The position numbers and the translations under genes are program-made. A stretch of 64,000 bases of DNA from Knoxdaviesia capensis (taxonomy: Eukaryota > Ascomycota > Sordariomycetes > Microascales > Gondwanamycetaceae), in assembly GCA_001510575.1 (NCBI GenBank), contig LNGK01000003.1, forward strand, positions 1,293,755 to 1,357,754, written 5' to 3'. The notes beneath the pieces are model-generated. The model was not told where the DNA came from and made no database searches. It worked only from the letters and a program-made list of their open reading frames with translations. How positions within the stretch are numbered: position 1 is the first letter of the stretch; every line of letters starts with the position of its first letter. Of this stretch, positions 35,121 to 47,013 are shown piece after piece.

Positions 35121-36200
35121 TTGAAGAGAAGCCGGCAATGAGGGAAGCCGCGGGGAGAAGGGACTATCGGTCGAAGGCCGAACGAGTTTGTGAGGCAAGA
35201 GATAAGTCGACGACTCGAGCTGTGGCCATGGGACCCAATGATGTGTTTGGATCACTGAAAATTGGTCGGTGGGAACACAAGAGGACGACACGGATATATC
35301 TTGGTCCAAGTGTGGGCGGGATCGGGGGGATAGAGGGGATGGGCTTCGTAGTGAGGTCGAGCTCGTGGTGGGAGGAAGGAGAGTGTTGTTGCTATGAAGT
35401 TAAGAAACCGGGGAGCCAAGGCCTATGGCATCTTCGAAAGGAATGAACGCTGGGACCTGCACCGAGAGGAGAGAGAAGCTAAATATATCTAGCAGCTGGA
35501 GAACGGAGCTGTAGATGCTGGCAGGTCAAAAGCCAGAGGACAGCTCAGGCTTCCCCCTAAGTGAGGTGTATAGGGTCTGGTTAGCCGGATTGTTGGTCGT
35601 CAAAGTCAAAGCCGTCAAAGGTGGGTGGCAGGAGTTGGCAGAGTTGACTGGTGAATAGGTGTTCGGGTTAACCAGGAGGAACCTCACAAGATAACGGGCT
35701 GAAGCTTTGGGAGGAAGAGCGGTGGAAGAAGCTCTGGACCCAGGAGACAAGTTATAAGAGGAGAGAGAGGAAAGCGTGATATGGATAAGGAGGAAAAAAG
35801 AAGGTGGGAGGAAAGGAAGAAAGAAGAACAAGTAGTTCAGGAGTGGGAGAGAGGAAGAAAGAAAAGAGAAGATGCAGGAGGACGAGAGAGAATGAATGAT
35901 GTATGGAGAAGATGGAGGAGATGTGGTGGGGGAGGAAGAAGTGAAGAGAAGAGGAGAGAGAGAGAGAGAATAAGCAAAACCCTAGGGAAGATTGGATTGC
36001 AGGCTTGTAGGAGGAGAGAGTGGTTGCGGAAGTCTGAGATGTGCAGGTGTTGATAGTGATAATTGATAAGTCTAGGTGGAAGATATGCTACAGTCAAAGA
36101 GAGCAAGTTCTCGAAAGTGTAGATAGAATAGGTGTGTCGTGCACAGTCAAAAAAAGGGCCTAAAAAAACAGCACGATTGATAGAAGCATTTGCTAGGGTA
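35121..36200 (-). promoter_or_regulatory. Probable CT-rich 5' leader and promoter of CLG1
   Basis: From about 35760 to 36020 the plus strand is nearly all A and G, so the CLG1 sense strand is CT-rich, as in other leaders here. This puts a likely transcription start 0.65-0.9 kb upstream of the ATG. Short frames in it are low-complexity Glu/Lys/Arg translations. Confidence 0.4.
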
Positions 36201-39200
36201 AAGTACATTTAGTATGAATACAGCACCGTTCAGGTACATGCTGCACCTTGGGAGTTGGCCCGGAGGCAGAGGCCGAAACTCTGCATACACAGCAGGTTCG
36301 CGGTAAAGTCTAGTGTTCAGCAGCAAGTTTAAGGTGATTTGCTAGCAACCAATCAGCGGCGCCCAAAGTCAGTGGAGTGTTTCGCAGGAAACAAGAGGGA
36401 AGGAGCGTCTGCGAAAGAAAAGGAAAAAGAGACACCAAGTGGAAAAGAAAAAAACCGGACACGGCGACAGGTGGAGGTATCCTGCACACCGTGCCAACTC
36501 ATAAAAGGCCGCCGGTTGTACCTTGCCAAAGGGAGTGGGATACATGAATCATGGGGCAAAACTGCTGCCAGCCACATGTATCACTAGTTTTAAGCACACA
36601 GTGCTGACACGGTGCTGGGGCCACAGCTGGTACATGGGCGAGAGTGCGCCCCCCCCCCATTCCAAAATAATCAAAAACCGGTTGTCTAAACGGATGATGA
36701 CTGAAAAAAACGACGAGCAAATCAGGGCAGGGGGGGGGGGGGGGGTTCATTAGGAGGCGCGGCAGGAGCCTTCCGGGGTGGTCAGGCGAAGAAAGGCAAG
36801 AGAGAGAGAATAAGAAAAGAGAGAGCCATTTCATGGGGTGGGAAGGAACCAGTGCCTCCAACGTTCTTTCCTTTTATTGCATTTTCTTTTTTAATTGGGG
36901 CTACCTACGGAAAAGAGAGGAAGAATTAAAAAAAAAAGAAAAAAGAAAAGACAATAAAAGAAAAAGAACAGGAGTGGCTTTGAGGTTCCAGTCGGAGGCA
37001 ACAAAGGCCGAGGGAAGTCACAGTCACACTGCTGACGGCTTTGGGATTTTCCTGGTGGTTCGTATTCTTGCCAAACAGTACTGTACTTGGGCGGTAGGTA
37101 TTAGACGACTCCGTGTGGTCTAGGGAGAGAGATCATTCTGTTTCTGGACGTTGAATGTTAAACACAGCATCCCCAACATGGACGGAGTCGGCAGGTAGGA
37201 TAATAATATACCATCCCCCTCTCTCAAAAAAACAAGATTATATTGTCACAGGTAGCGGTAATAAGCAGCAACCCCCAAGTCCAGTCCCACGTTATTTTTC
37301 TCGTAACAGATAGAAAGTGAAGAGCTGGCATTTCTTTTTGGGAGAAGGGGAAAAAAAACTCACCCACCACAACCACCATCACCGTCCAAGTGGGCACAGA
37401 GAGACGGGCGGGCGAGGAAGAAAATAAAAAGAAGTAAAAAGGGACGCACCATGACAAGGGAAGGGAAGGCGCAAGGGTCAAGGTGTGGGTGGTTTTGGTT
37501 TGCTTAATGTTCGGTCTTGTCTCCATCATGGCTGTGAGAAGGAGCTTCCGAGACGATGTCGATGATGGAGACTCCCACTGAAGTACTCTGTCCATACAGG
37601 TCTGCGGCGTCGGGTACATCGCAGGCCAAACTTCCCCTACAGGACAGGTTTTGCCTTCTTGCATCACAGGCTCACGCTCGTAAAATGAGCAGGCGACATT
37701 TTCCACTTTGCCCAACTGCCTGCCCTGCTGAAACACCGGCCACAGCATTTTAACCATGCCGCTGATACCTCACCTCTGTCTTCCATCACAGGTTTTTCAT
37801 AGCCCGATGATACATGGCAACATGTACCCTTTGCTGCGATTCCCTGGGCTGAAGTTACATCAGTCAACAATGTGCTGCCTTCGCTGGCCGGAAATGCATT
37901 TGACACATCCCGCCCTCCCCTCCTTCATTTCATGCCATTGTGCAGAGTAGCACCTTTTGTTGTTGTTGTGTATCATTTTGCACTCTCCCCTCAGGAGAGA
38001 GGAGGAGAGAGAGTGCTTCGTTATTCTAGGCAGATGTCTCTCGGCCGGAAACCACGAATGCCCTCAAGTATCAGTCGGACGAAGCAGAACCAGAGAGAGC
38101 GAAATACAAAACACGCCTTGATGTCTGTCTCTCTCGTCCTCGTTCCATGATATCAGTGGATCTCCCATCCCACACGTAATACGACATAAGGAAACCAAAG
38201 ACTGACTTATTGGGTGAAGGCTGAAAAGCAATTTTTTCTTCCCCCATTCACTCCCTCCCTCCTTGTTACCTGTTTTGCTCCCCCCTTGTTCCAAGACATG
38301 GATAACTTATCGGGCTTAGCTTCTCCTAAAAAAGAAAAAAAGAAAATTGTGACGACAGCGTTTTTTTCCCTCTCTTCCGCCCGTTTCCAAGGCTTCCTCT
38401 GGTCGAAACTATTCCATATCTGCATGAGAAAGTCTCCAGAATAATCTCCTCATCGGCCAAAAAACCAAACACCCACGCCCAGAAGACCCAAACCAGCTCC
38501 GGCTTCCGACAGCGAGAGCGACTGAGGGAAGGCGAGGGAAAGGTGCACTTTGGAAAATATACGTTCAGTATCTACAGTATGCGCATACCTTGTTGAATAA
38601 AGTCGGGGCATATAAAACGTTAGACCGATAATAAACCGCCTCGCTTCGTCGTGCGAAGCTGTGCCCAAAGAAGAAGAAAAAAACGGCAGATGAAGTTAGT
38701 TTCGGCCAAACCTCCCCAACTTACACCGGCCTAGTGGCATTTTCCAACAAACATTGAGCGAGCTGTGACAATCATGATGCGAACAGAAGACGACGCTTGC
38801 CTCTGGCTGGCTGGCTGGCTGGCGGTGTTGAGTTTTGCGTGCCACCACCACACAGACCATTTGCAGTTTAAGTCCCAAGGTCTAGCAGGCAAAGCTGAAG
38901 CCAGAGAGCATCGTATCCCTCAAAGTCACCCTTGCCAACGCCCTCGCAAATTCCAACAGAAATATGCCATGGTGCCGATCATCGTTTCTGGAGGCCAGCC
39001 CCAAAATTCGATCGTAATTTCGACCGGCCGCTGAGAATTACTAGAGAGAGGGACAAAAAGAAAAAAAAACGGAGCCTTTAAGACCTCAAGTCCTCATCGT
39101 GTTCTGGGATACCATGTTGGCAAATCTCGGGAAGTCTGGATATGCTGACTTGCTAAGAAAAGACACCAATGACCGGTTTGCGGAGCAGCATTTTTCATGC

Positions 39201-40140
39201 ACAGCCAGACGAAAGAGTCCAGAGGGACACCAAATGAGAAAGAGCACGGACGGAAAAGCGAGAGTGCAAAAACGGACTGATTTTTATTGATTTTATTTGA
39301 TTTCAATTCTTCAATATTTCTGATTATTTTCACAGGTCGGTCGGGTCGCCTGGGATGAAGGAATGAAATGCAGGGCGGAAAAGATGGGGCCCCAGCAGGC
39401 GTTACGGATTCTGGGCTTGTATGGATATGGCTAAACCAAGAGATATTACTACTGGACTGTATCGTAGGTGCATTCGAGCTTCCTGGGCTTGGACGGGCGG
39501 CGGAGGCCATATCTTACGAAGTTATCTATTCTCGTTGCGCGTCAACGGTTAAAGGTAGGAAGAGCAACCAAGCGAGCAGATAAATGCCTATGCTTTACAG
39601 TCGTCTGCATTCTGCAAAATCACTGTATCCACCCCCCTTCACTCATCCTATCCGATTCAGATGCTTGGCCCTTACCTTTGAATCTGGCCGACTTTGCCCT
39701 CTCTGAGTTCTCTCTGCCCCCTCATCCCCCCATGTCAAGACTATCCGGGGGTTTCCAGACCAAGACCCAGATGCCTACCAATCCTCCAGAAGTCCGGCCG
39801 TGGCTTGTGAGGCGAGCGAAGCGTACTACGTCCAGTCCAGCGGCGGAGGCTATAAAAGCGCAACACAGACCTCCCGGACAGAACGCAAGAGAAAGGCAAA
39901 TATCGGCCATAAGAATATAGACACATCGAACATCGTGCCATCTAAAAAGGATCAAACCAGCCCAGCGAAGCGAGCCGGCTGATATTTTTCTTTTTCGTTT
40001 CGATCAACGGGTTACGCGGCAAATCCGAGGAACTATGGGAAACTTACACGAATAAGAACGGAGAGGGTACGAGACGAACGGGGGACTTGATCCGGACGGT
40101 CCTTTGTCACGGGCTTTTGGTTGAGAAGCCGGTGGTATAA
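36201..40140. other. Gene desert, part 1
   Basis: No gene is supported. The stretch contains a C10 run at 36649-36658 and a G16 run at 36730-36745 on the same strand, several AG-rich and T-rich tracts, and an isolated GTACTGTAC-type motif at 37079. Base composition is near 50% GC, so it is not an AT-rich RIP block. Confidence 0.5.
36649..36745. repeat. C10 and G16 homopolymers 71 bp apart
   Basis: A run of ten C at 36649-36658 and a run of 16 G at 36730-36745 lie on the same strand. They are complementary and could pair as a hairpin stem, and the G run alone could form a quadruplex. Homopolymer lengths may carry sequencing error. Confidence 0.8.
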
Positions 40141-40155
40141 ATAGACAAAAAAGAA

Positions 40156-40175
40156 GTACTGTACTGTACTGTACT
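40156..40175. repeat. (GTACT)4 pentanucleotide array
   Basis: Four perfect GTACT units. The array is the longest instance of the GTACTGTAC motif that recurs through the intergenic DNA of this window. Confidence 0.9.
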
Positions 40176-40963
40176 TACTGTATAAGAGACAGAGCAGAGT
40201 ACGGACGGAGTACAACCACCAGGAGGCAAGACATGGGCAGAGGTGAGTGGAATGTGTTGATGCCGTTTCATTCCACCGCCTAATGCAATATAACGGGGGG
40301 TGCAACATGGTGGGTTTATAATCCAGAAGGAGACACAGTCGTCTGCGGAGGAAGAAGTACTACTTACAACTGCTATGTGCTCGTAGAGTGCGTGCTGGCA
40401 TTCATCCTGGCCAAGCAAGATGAGAGGTGCTTCCTTCGATCATGCTACTGTATACAGAAAGTCGAAAAAAAAAAAAAAAAGGAAAACACAAAGCCAGTAA
40501 AGGTTCGGCGCAGTAACGCCGATGTTCCTCTTATTCTGCCTCCTCAAACCAAAGTGACAATGTTCCTCGTCTCCTTTCATCGGATATTCGCTCTCCCTGT
40601 CTTCCGCTATCCTGACCAAAACCGATGTAACCGTACCACACGTTTCTCCCTTCGGGGTGTCTCTTGGTATTCTTCTTCTTTTTCATGTCTACGAAACCTT
40701 ACGCATTAAGAAGCGAGAAAGACGAAGATATGGGGCTAGACTGGACGGCCGGCTTTCCCTCTTCCCCCCCAAAAAAGACCCCCGTCCGTCGTCTCCTCCT
40801 CCTTCTTCCAGGCTCCGCCCCTTGTTCGCCACGGCGTAAAACTTGTTCAAATAGCGAGCCCATAGTCGCATCGTTTAGTTGTGCTTGTGCGTTTTTTTCC
40901 GGGGCGGTCAACATGTGCTTTCCTGTCGGGTGTGGGCTCTTCTTCTTTGGGTGGAAGCCACAC

Positions 40964-40986
<23 letters not shown>
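40964..40986. repeat. (GA)n microsatellite
   Basis: About 11 GA units followed by an imperfect GGGAGAGAGA extension. Confidence 0.9.
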
Positions 40987-40995
<9 letters not shown>

Positions 40996-43756
40996 AAAGG
41001 AATATCACGAGGAGACAGATTTGATGGCGATGCTGCGAAGCCAAAGAGGCAAGTAAAATCCTTGCTTTCGATTCCGGCACGATATTACTTACTTCCTGCG
41101 CGTGGGAAATCCTTCTAGCCTGGGCGGTGCTGGCGGTGGTTCATTTCCCAAGCGTCGCTTCAGTGCTATTACCTTTTCTCATCACAACCCTTTATGTCGT
41201 GGCGGGCGGGCGGCCTGCCTTGCCTTGCTTGCTTCATCTACCGCCCCCGAAACAGTCAGCGCAACCACCGAACCACCAAGTCCACCACCACAAAATGTTC
41301 CATCCATCGAACAGCTGGCTGGGCTGTGATTCTTCACCTGAACCCCTCTCCCCCCTCCCCTTTTCGCCGTGAAGGTATGATTCCGACGGCTTGAAACCAA
41401 CCAAGGCATTTTCTGCTTTCCTTCCTCACCCCCTCCCCAAAAAGAAGGAAACAAGGGAACAGAAAGCAGATCAGTTTATCCGAGCCCACCCCGAAAATGC
41501 CAGTATCAAAGTCGAAGGAAGAGGGATTTCCCGGCGCAAGAACCCAGAAGCAGCTCTGTGGCGGTCAAATGACGAGAAAAAGAGAGGGTCTTTTCAGCCT
41601 ATCATTCCCTGTTTGTGCTCTCGTCTTTTTCCTCGGCACGCATACACACGCAACAAGTGACAAAAACAGCCACCACCATGACCTGTTGTGTGGCTGCTAG
41701 TGCTGGTTGGCTCCCTGGTCTTATTCACCTTACCGAGACGACCCATTGATGCAATATCAGCATACAGTAGGTATTCCCACCCGCTTAAACACAAACATCT
41801 CCTTTTGTTCCCCTCACACAAACACCTCGATGCAAATGTGATGCCATTTCCCGTGGGTTAAATCCGGACCAGGTGAAAAGTAAATGGACGTTTGGCTGTG
41901 GTGTTGCGCTATTATCCAGCTCGGCAAGCAAGCAAGCTGGGAAGGAACAAGCCAGTCAACCTCTTCCGCGTCAGGAAGGCGCACTGAAATGTGATCATGT
42001 TACGATAGAACCTGTGTGGGAGGGAAGGCACTGCCCATTCTGGGTCCTTCCAAACTTCCTGCCCACTCCGCACACCAATGGGATATTAGTTAAGCCAAAG
42101 GGGCCAGACCGGCTGTCTTGGACCGGATCACATTCTTCTTCCTCTTTTCCTTTCTCTCATATCGCATTATATCTCATTCAGCAAGTCTTTCGCCCGTGTT
42201 GCGTGAACTTGAGCCTGCACACCCGGTCTCGGGGCAAAAAAAAAAAGGCATCTTGTCGTCTTTGGTGCGCCCGCGAATTTTGCCGTGGCCTTGACTTGGC
42301 CATTTTCTCAGTCCCGGGGCCTCTCCCACTCTCGTCTTTTTACCAGCGGGCTTATATATCGATGACACTATATCCGTCAAGCCGTAGTTTGGCCCTTTTC
42401 TCAACGTGATATCCCGACACCTTTCGAGCAAGAAGAGAAATATTCGAAGAGAGATCCACTCGCACTTTTCAGTGGGCTTTCTTTCTTCCTCTTTCTTTTT
42501 CCACTCGGCTTGTCCAACGCTTTACCGCTTCGGTCACTACAACTTAACCCCTTGTCCCAGAAGCCTCAGTTTCGCTGTTTCGCTCCCTCCTGCACCCCCA
42601 GCAGCCTGCAGTGGTGCGAAATGGCCGGCCGTTACATGCATTCTGCTTTTTCTTGTGCTCGATGATGATTATTCTGTATTGGAGGCATCCATTATGCAGG
42701 GCTGGAGGGGGGACATGCGAGGATGAAAACGAGGCGAGGTTTCGTCACCGTTCCCAAGAAGACACACACCAGATACAACGACGTAACGTCAGGTTTGTGC
42801 AGGGTTTGTCCATATTCTTGGGCAGAGAGGACTGGCTGCCTGCAAGGATTCCCTCAAAGCTGAAATGCTGCCGTTCTCGTAATTGTGTATGAAGGTCCTC
42901 CTCCCCATCATGCTTTTCGTGGAAATCGGGGGTGTGTGCATCTGTTGCTGCCCTCTGTTTGAAAACGCACGAAACGGAATGTGTGCTACCTCAACCAGTC
43001 GGAAAAGTCCAGTCGCATTCCTGAAAGGTAAAAAAGGAGAGGGAAAGGGAAGGGGGTGTTGGTGTTGCAACATGATCCTTTTGCCCTTCCTCTTTTTTTC
43101 TAAGTATAGCTGGGCGGGCGGTGAGTATGAGGATCTTGTTTTACATCACGGTGTCTATTTCTAATACGTCGTTTGAGTGTGCAGGACTTGCATAGTTGTG
43201 CGCCGAGAGACACTCCACGGAGGTCATGAACACGAAAGCTTCTGACACCACCTGGCCAGGATAATCTGACCAGTACGTACCGACCAATATCATTCATACT
43301 GTCCATGTGTGCAATAGGAGCAGGCGTATCCACAAGGCAAACGGCGGTGCCGATCTGAGGTCTGGCGACTCTGCACCTACACCACAAACCACACACACAT
43401 ATGCACTACAGTGGCCACTGGAGCTCAACCTATGCCTTACCCAGGCTTCCGAGTGGGCGGGTGATGAGATATGTCCCTTCTTGCGCTTTCATTTCAGCGC
43501 TCACCAAGAAGCGCTTCTGTGAACATTCCAGCCGCCATGAACCCTTGCGTTCTCTTCCCACCACGAAGTTGTAACCTCTGTTGGCTTCGGGCGATCTTCC
43601 CTGGCGGCGCTTCTGGACACGCCGACAACGAAACCTGAAGAAGAAGCAAGATCAGCACAAACACGGAAGGCATCGCCGTAAGTAGCTTTGTGGTGGTGGT
43701 GGTGAACAGACATATGGCCACGGCTTTAATCTGCGGTAGCGCCTTAGAACCAACAC

Positions 43757-43777
43757 ACTCACTCACTCACTCACTCA
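43757..43777. repeat. (ACTC)5 tetranucleotide repeat
   Basis: Five ACTC units, perfect, in the gene desert. Confidence 0.9.
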
Positions 43778-44895
43778 GGCGGAACAGCCAAGCCGCCAAA
43801 AAGGCGAAGAAGCACCACCAACTGATAATGGATAATGCCACCAGCATCCACCACCATCGCCGAACTTTGTGCTCCTTTTTGGTGTCCGTCGGCTCGAGGA
43901 GGGGGGCGTGCGTTTTTTGAGCGAGTGTGTGTGTGTGTGTCCCCGACCCACTGTTTTCTTGGGATTTCTCTCTGTTCGCTGCTTGCTCCGTTGCTTTTTC
44001 GCTCTTTGTCTCTCTTTCGTGCCGCTTTATTGGACCACACGCACACACATGCACACACACAACCCCATTCTCACGGCTTTGGCGTGTGCCAGGCCCAGGA
44101 CAAGGCGACCGACTTGTTCACTTGTTGTTGTCTGGTCTGATGGGGTGTGGGTGGGTGATCGTGTTCGCCAGAGCCATCCCTATGTCTTCTTTTTGATTGT
44201 TGTATCTGCCCATTAATCTAAGCGTGCATACGAGAAGGGAGGAGCAGTGTGGAGGACTGACTGATGGTAACCCTGTTGTCAAGCACCTTCTACGTCGTGG
44301 TTAGATAGGTAAGGCTTTCAGGACTTCTTCTTGTTTGTTTGGTGAGGGGGTGACGGTATGCCGGAGCCCGTTGGAAAGGGGGGTATGCAGAACACCGTTG
44401 GAATATCTTGTCTCTTCCAGTCCAGAGAGCAGAAAGCCCACTGGGCGACACGGAGAGTACTGTAAACCCTTCCTTCGATTTCATGTTTTTCTTGGAAACA
44501 GAGTGAGAGACAGAGTGTGTCCCCCCGCCTCCCCTTTTGTTTGGACGACGGTCACAACCGCGAAAAAGGCAGAAAAAGCACACACCCCTCGGAAGCCAGC
44601 ATCCCCATCAACTGGACCTGGGCCGTTTCTCTCTCTGACTTTCTGTTCCGCGGGCTGGTCTCCTGCTAAGTCAGAGGGGATGGGAGACACCGACCCAAGA
44701 ATTTCAAGACGAGAAAATGGGTCTCTAAATCGGCACCCCCCTCGCCCCCTTCTTCTCCTTCCCGCCGGTTTTCCATCGTCCCCTTATCCTTTCCCCCCTA
44801 TATCGCTTTTCATATTGAAATCTTGCGCCCCCCTCACCTCCTGATAGAGTCTTTTCGGCGGTCCTCCGAACATGGGCACTCGAAGGAGGAAGGTC

Positions 44896-44922
44896 AGAGA
44901 GAGAGAGAGAGTGTGTGTGTGT
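44896..44922. repeat. Compound (GA)n-(GT)n microsatellite
   Basis: About seven GA units pass directly into six GT units, followed by an ACTGTATG that belongs to the recurrent ACTGTA motif. Confidence 0.9.
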
Positions 44923-45927
44923 ACTGTATGTCATATTGTACAACTGTTCATATAGTAAGGTCGGGACCGTCGAGTAAATGAATCGCGACACTCAGATGCA
45001 CACATAAACCCATAAGACTCACACATCCACTTTCCCCCCCTTCTTCTCCATGAAGAAAAGAGTAGAGAAAAGATGGGGTGGTGGAAGAAAGAGGGTGCTC
45101 TTTTTCGCGATACTGGCCCGGACAGTTGGGGAAAGGCAAGGCATCGCAAGAAAATGGGGACGGAGGGGTGTGCGGGTAAGAATTTAGCACCTGGATAAAG
45201 CAAACCACCAGCCAGGAGAGAACGGGCAACGAAAGACTTGAACTTATCGTCAGATTGGGGCTTCTCCTCTTGGACAGGGTCCAGCAGTGCAGGATTTCGG
45301 TAGACTGGCGAGTGGTGAGAGTCTTGGATGACTGGACGCTCTGCTCCACCTGGTGCCTGCCTATCGCTTTATCCTTGCGTCGTCGTCGTCGACGGCATGC
45401 AATGGAATGTTCCCATTTTTTTTTCTTTTTCCCTGTGCTGCTTTCCAGACTTGCAAATCGCTCACTTGATGGAGTCGGTTGCGTGTCTGGTTTCTTCGTC
45501 TGTTCCGGGCTGCCCAAACGGCTTTGCTTCCTCCTCCCCCACTTGAAAAAATACCAACGGGGGACACACTCACTCCAGGACCTTCAAAGACATGGGTGTG
45601 TCTTATTTAGCAAAACAGGAAGAAGAAGACCGAAAAGCACTCCTCCTTTCCCCCCTTCCCTTCACTTGCTCGCTCGTTTTTCCTCGGCCCAGATTACGCG
45701 AGCTTGGTTCGAAGAAGGGGGAGGGGAGGGGGGCACCATAATGTGGAATCCAGTCAGTCTGGGTTCTAAATCAGGTATTGACGGGCGACGAGTTCATAGT
45801 GGTATGCACAAGTTGATTGCGAAGAGCCCGGCGGGGAGCACGAGACGGTGATGCATGCACAATTTGCACCGACAAGCAGCACAGCAAGACATGAGGACCA
45901 CATCTACTTACAGTACATGGTGGCGAT

Positions 45928-45962
45928 ATATACAGTACAGTAATGTATACTGTACTGTATAT
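45928..45962. repeat. 13-bp perfect inverted repeat with 9-bp loop
   Basis: Left arm ATATACAGTACAG (45928-45940) and right arm CTGTACTGTATAT (45950-45962) are exact reverse complements around a 9-base loop. Both arms contain the TACAGTA/TACTGTA motif. It could form a hairpin in RNA or single-stranded DNA, or be a paired protein-binding site. Confidence 0.85.
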
Positions 45963-46346
45963 TCTTGGTGCTGTTGCTGCTGTCTGGCGAGTCGGCGACT
46001 ATCCGCAACATTAGCCTGTGATTACCCGACCGACCTTGCTTCCTCCACGCCCCAACGGCCCTTCCTTCCTTCTCCTGCATACAATCAAATGGGGCCCAGG
46101 AAAACAAAAAAGCTGGTCAACCTTCGCCATCAACGTCATCCGCATCATGTACCCAGACAATCGTCGTCGTCGTCGTTGTCGTGGTCTTCCTTCCTCATCA
46201 TCGGCATCATGAGCGGTGTTGAGCTGAAAAAGCCAGATGGGGCAGCATGGCCGCCCCAGGTAATCACGTCCGTTGCGTATATCTGATGATATCTGGCCAC
46301 TACACACGCCCAACAACCCAGTACAGCACAGGTCGAAATCGTGGAT

Positions 46347-46372
46347 GGTGGTGGTGGTGGTGGTGGTGGTGG
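46347..46372. repeat. (GGT)n trinucleotide array
   Basis: About nine GGT units in the gene desert, outside any supported frame. Confidence 0.9.
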
Positions 46373-46974
46373 CTTGGCTACGCCTCATTTCCCATGTGCA
46401 GGTGGAACGTCGCCAAAACCACAGCTGGCAAGGCAGTGAGTAAGACAGCACTGAAGGAGCAATATCCTCACTTGCTTGTGCACCTATGCCCGCCCGACAC
46501 GGCGGCGTTCAATATCAAGAGTTGAAGCTGTGGCCAAAGGCGCAGCAGAATCCCGTGTTCCCCCTCTTCGAGCTCTCTCCCCGAGAGGAGCCCTTTTGCG
46601 AGCGAGAAGCAGCCAGCATTGTCTATCCAATCTGCCTCCCGTCCACCACCACACTCTTTCTTCGTCAGTCTTACCCGCTGGGGCCACCGAAGCATATCAC
46701 ACACGGACACACATGCACACACGCGGCTGTGATGCGCGGGATGCCTGACCAGCCTGGCAAATATGCATCTGTTTCGCTCTGTACCTCTCTCTCTCTCTCT
46801 CCTTCGTATTTGCAGCCCGCGCGGCGGCTTCAGCGGCAGAGCAGAGGTTTCGGCCGGGCTTTTCTTATTTCATTTTATTTCTTCCATGTTTCTTCTGCCT
46901 TGTCTCTCTGTTGGCCGGGTTCCAACACCTGCCTACCGCTACGTGGCCGGCGGGCCTTGTCTGCGCTTCCCGCC

Positions 46975-46976
<2 letters not shown>

Positions 46977-47010
<34 letters not shown>
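46977..47010. repeat. (CA)17 microsatellite
   Basis: The longest pure CA array in the window. Confidence 0.95.

Positions 47011-47013
<3 letters not shown>

Larger units (their letters stand above)
40141..44000. other. Gene desert, part 2
   Basis: No gene is supported. It holds a (GTACT)4 array, an A16 run at 40465-40480, a GA run at 40964-40986, an A12 run near 42236 and an (ACTC)5 array at 43757-43777. CT-rich tracts at 42120-42180 and 42470-42510 could mark transcription starts of noncoding RNAs, which cannot be shown from sequence. Confidence 0.5.
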
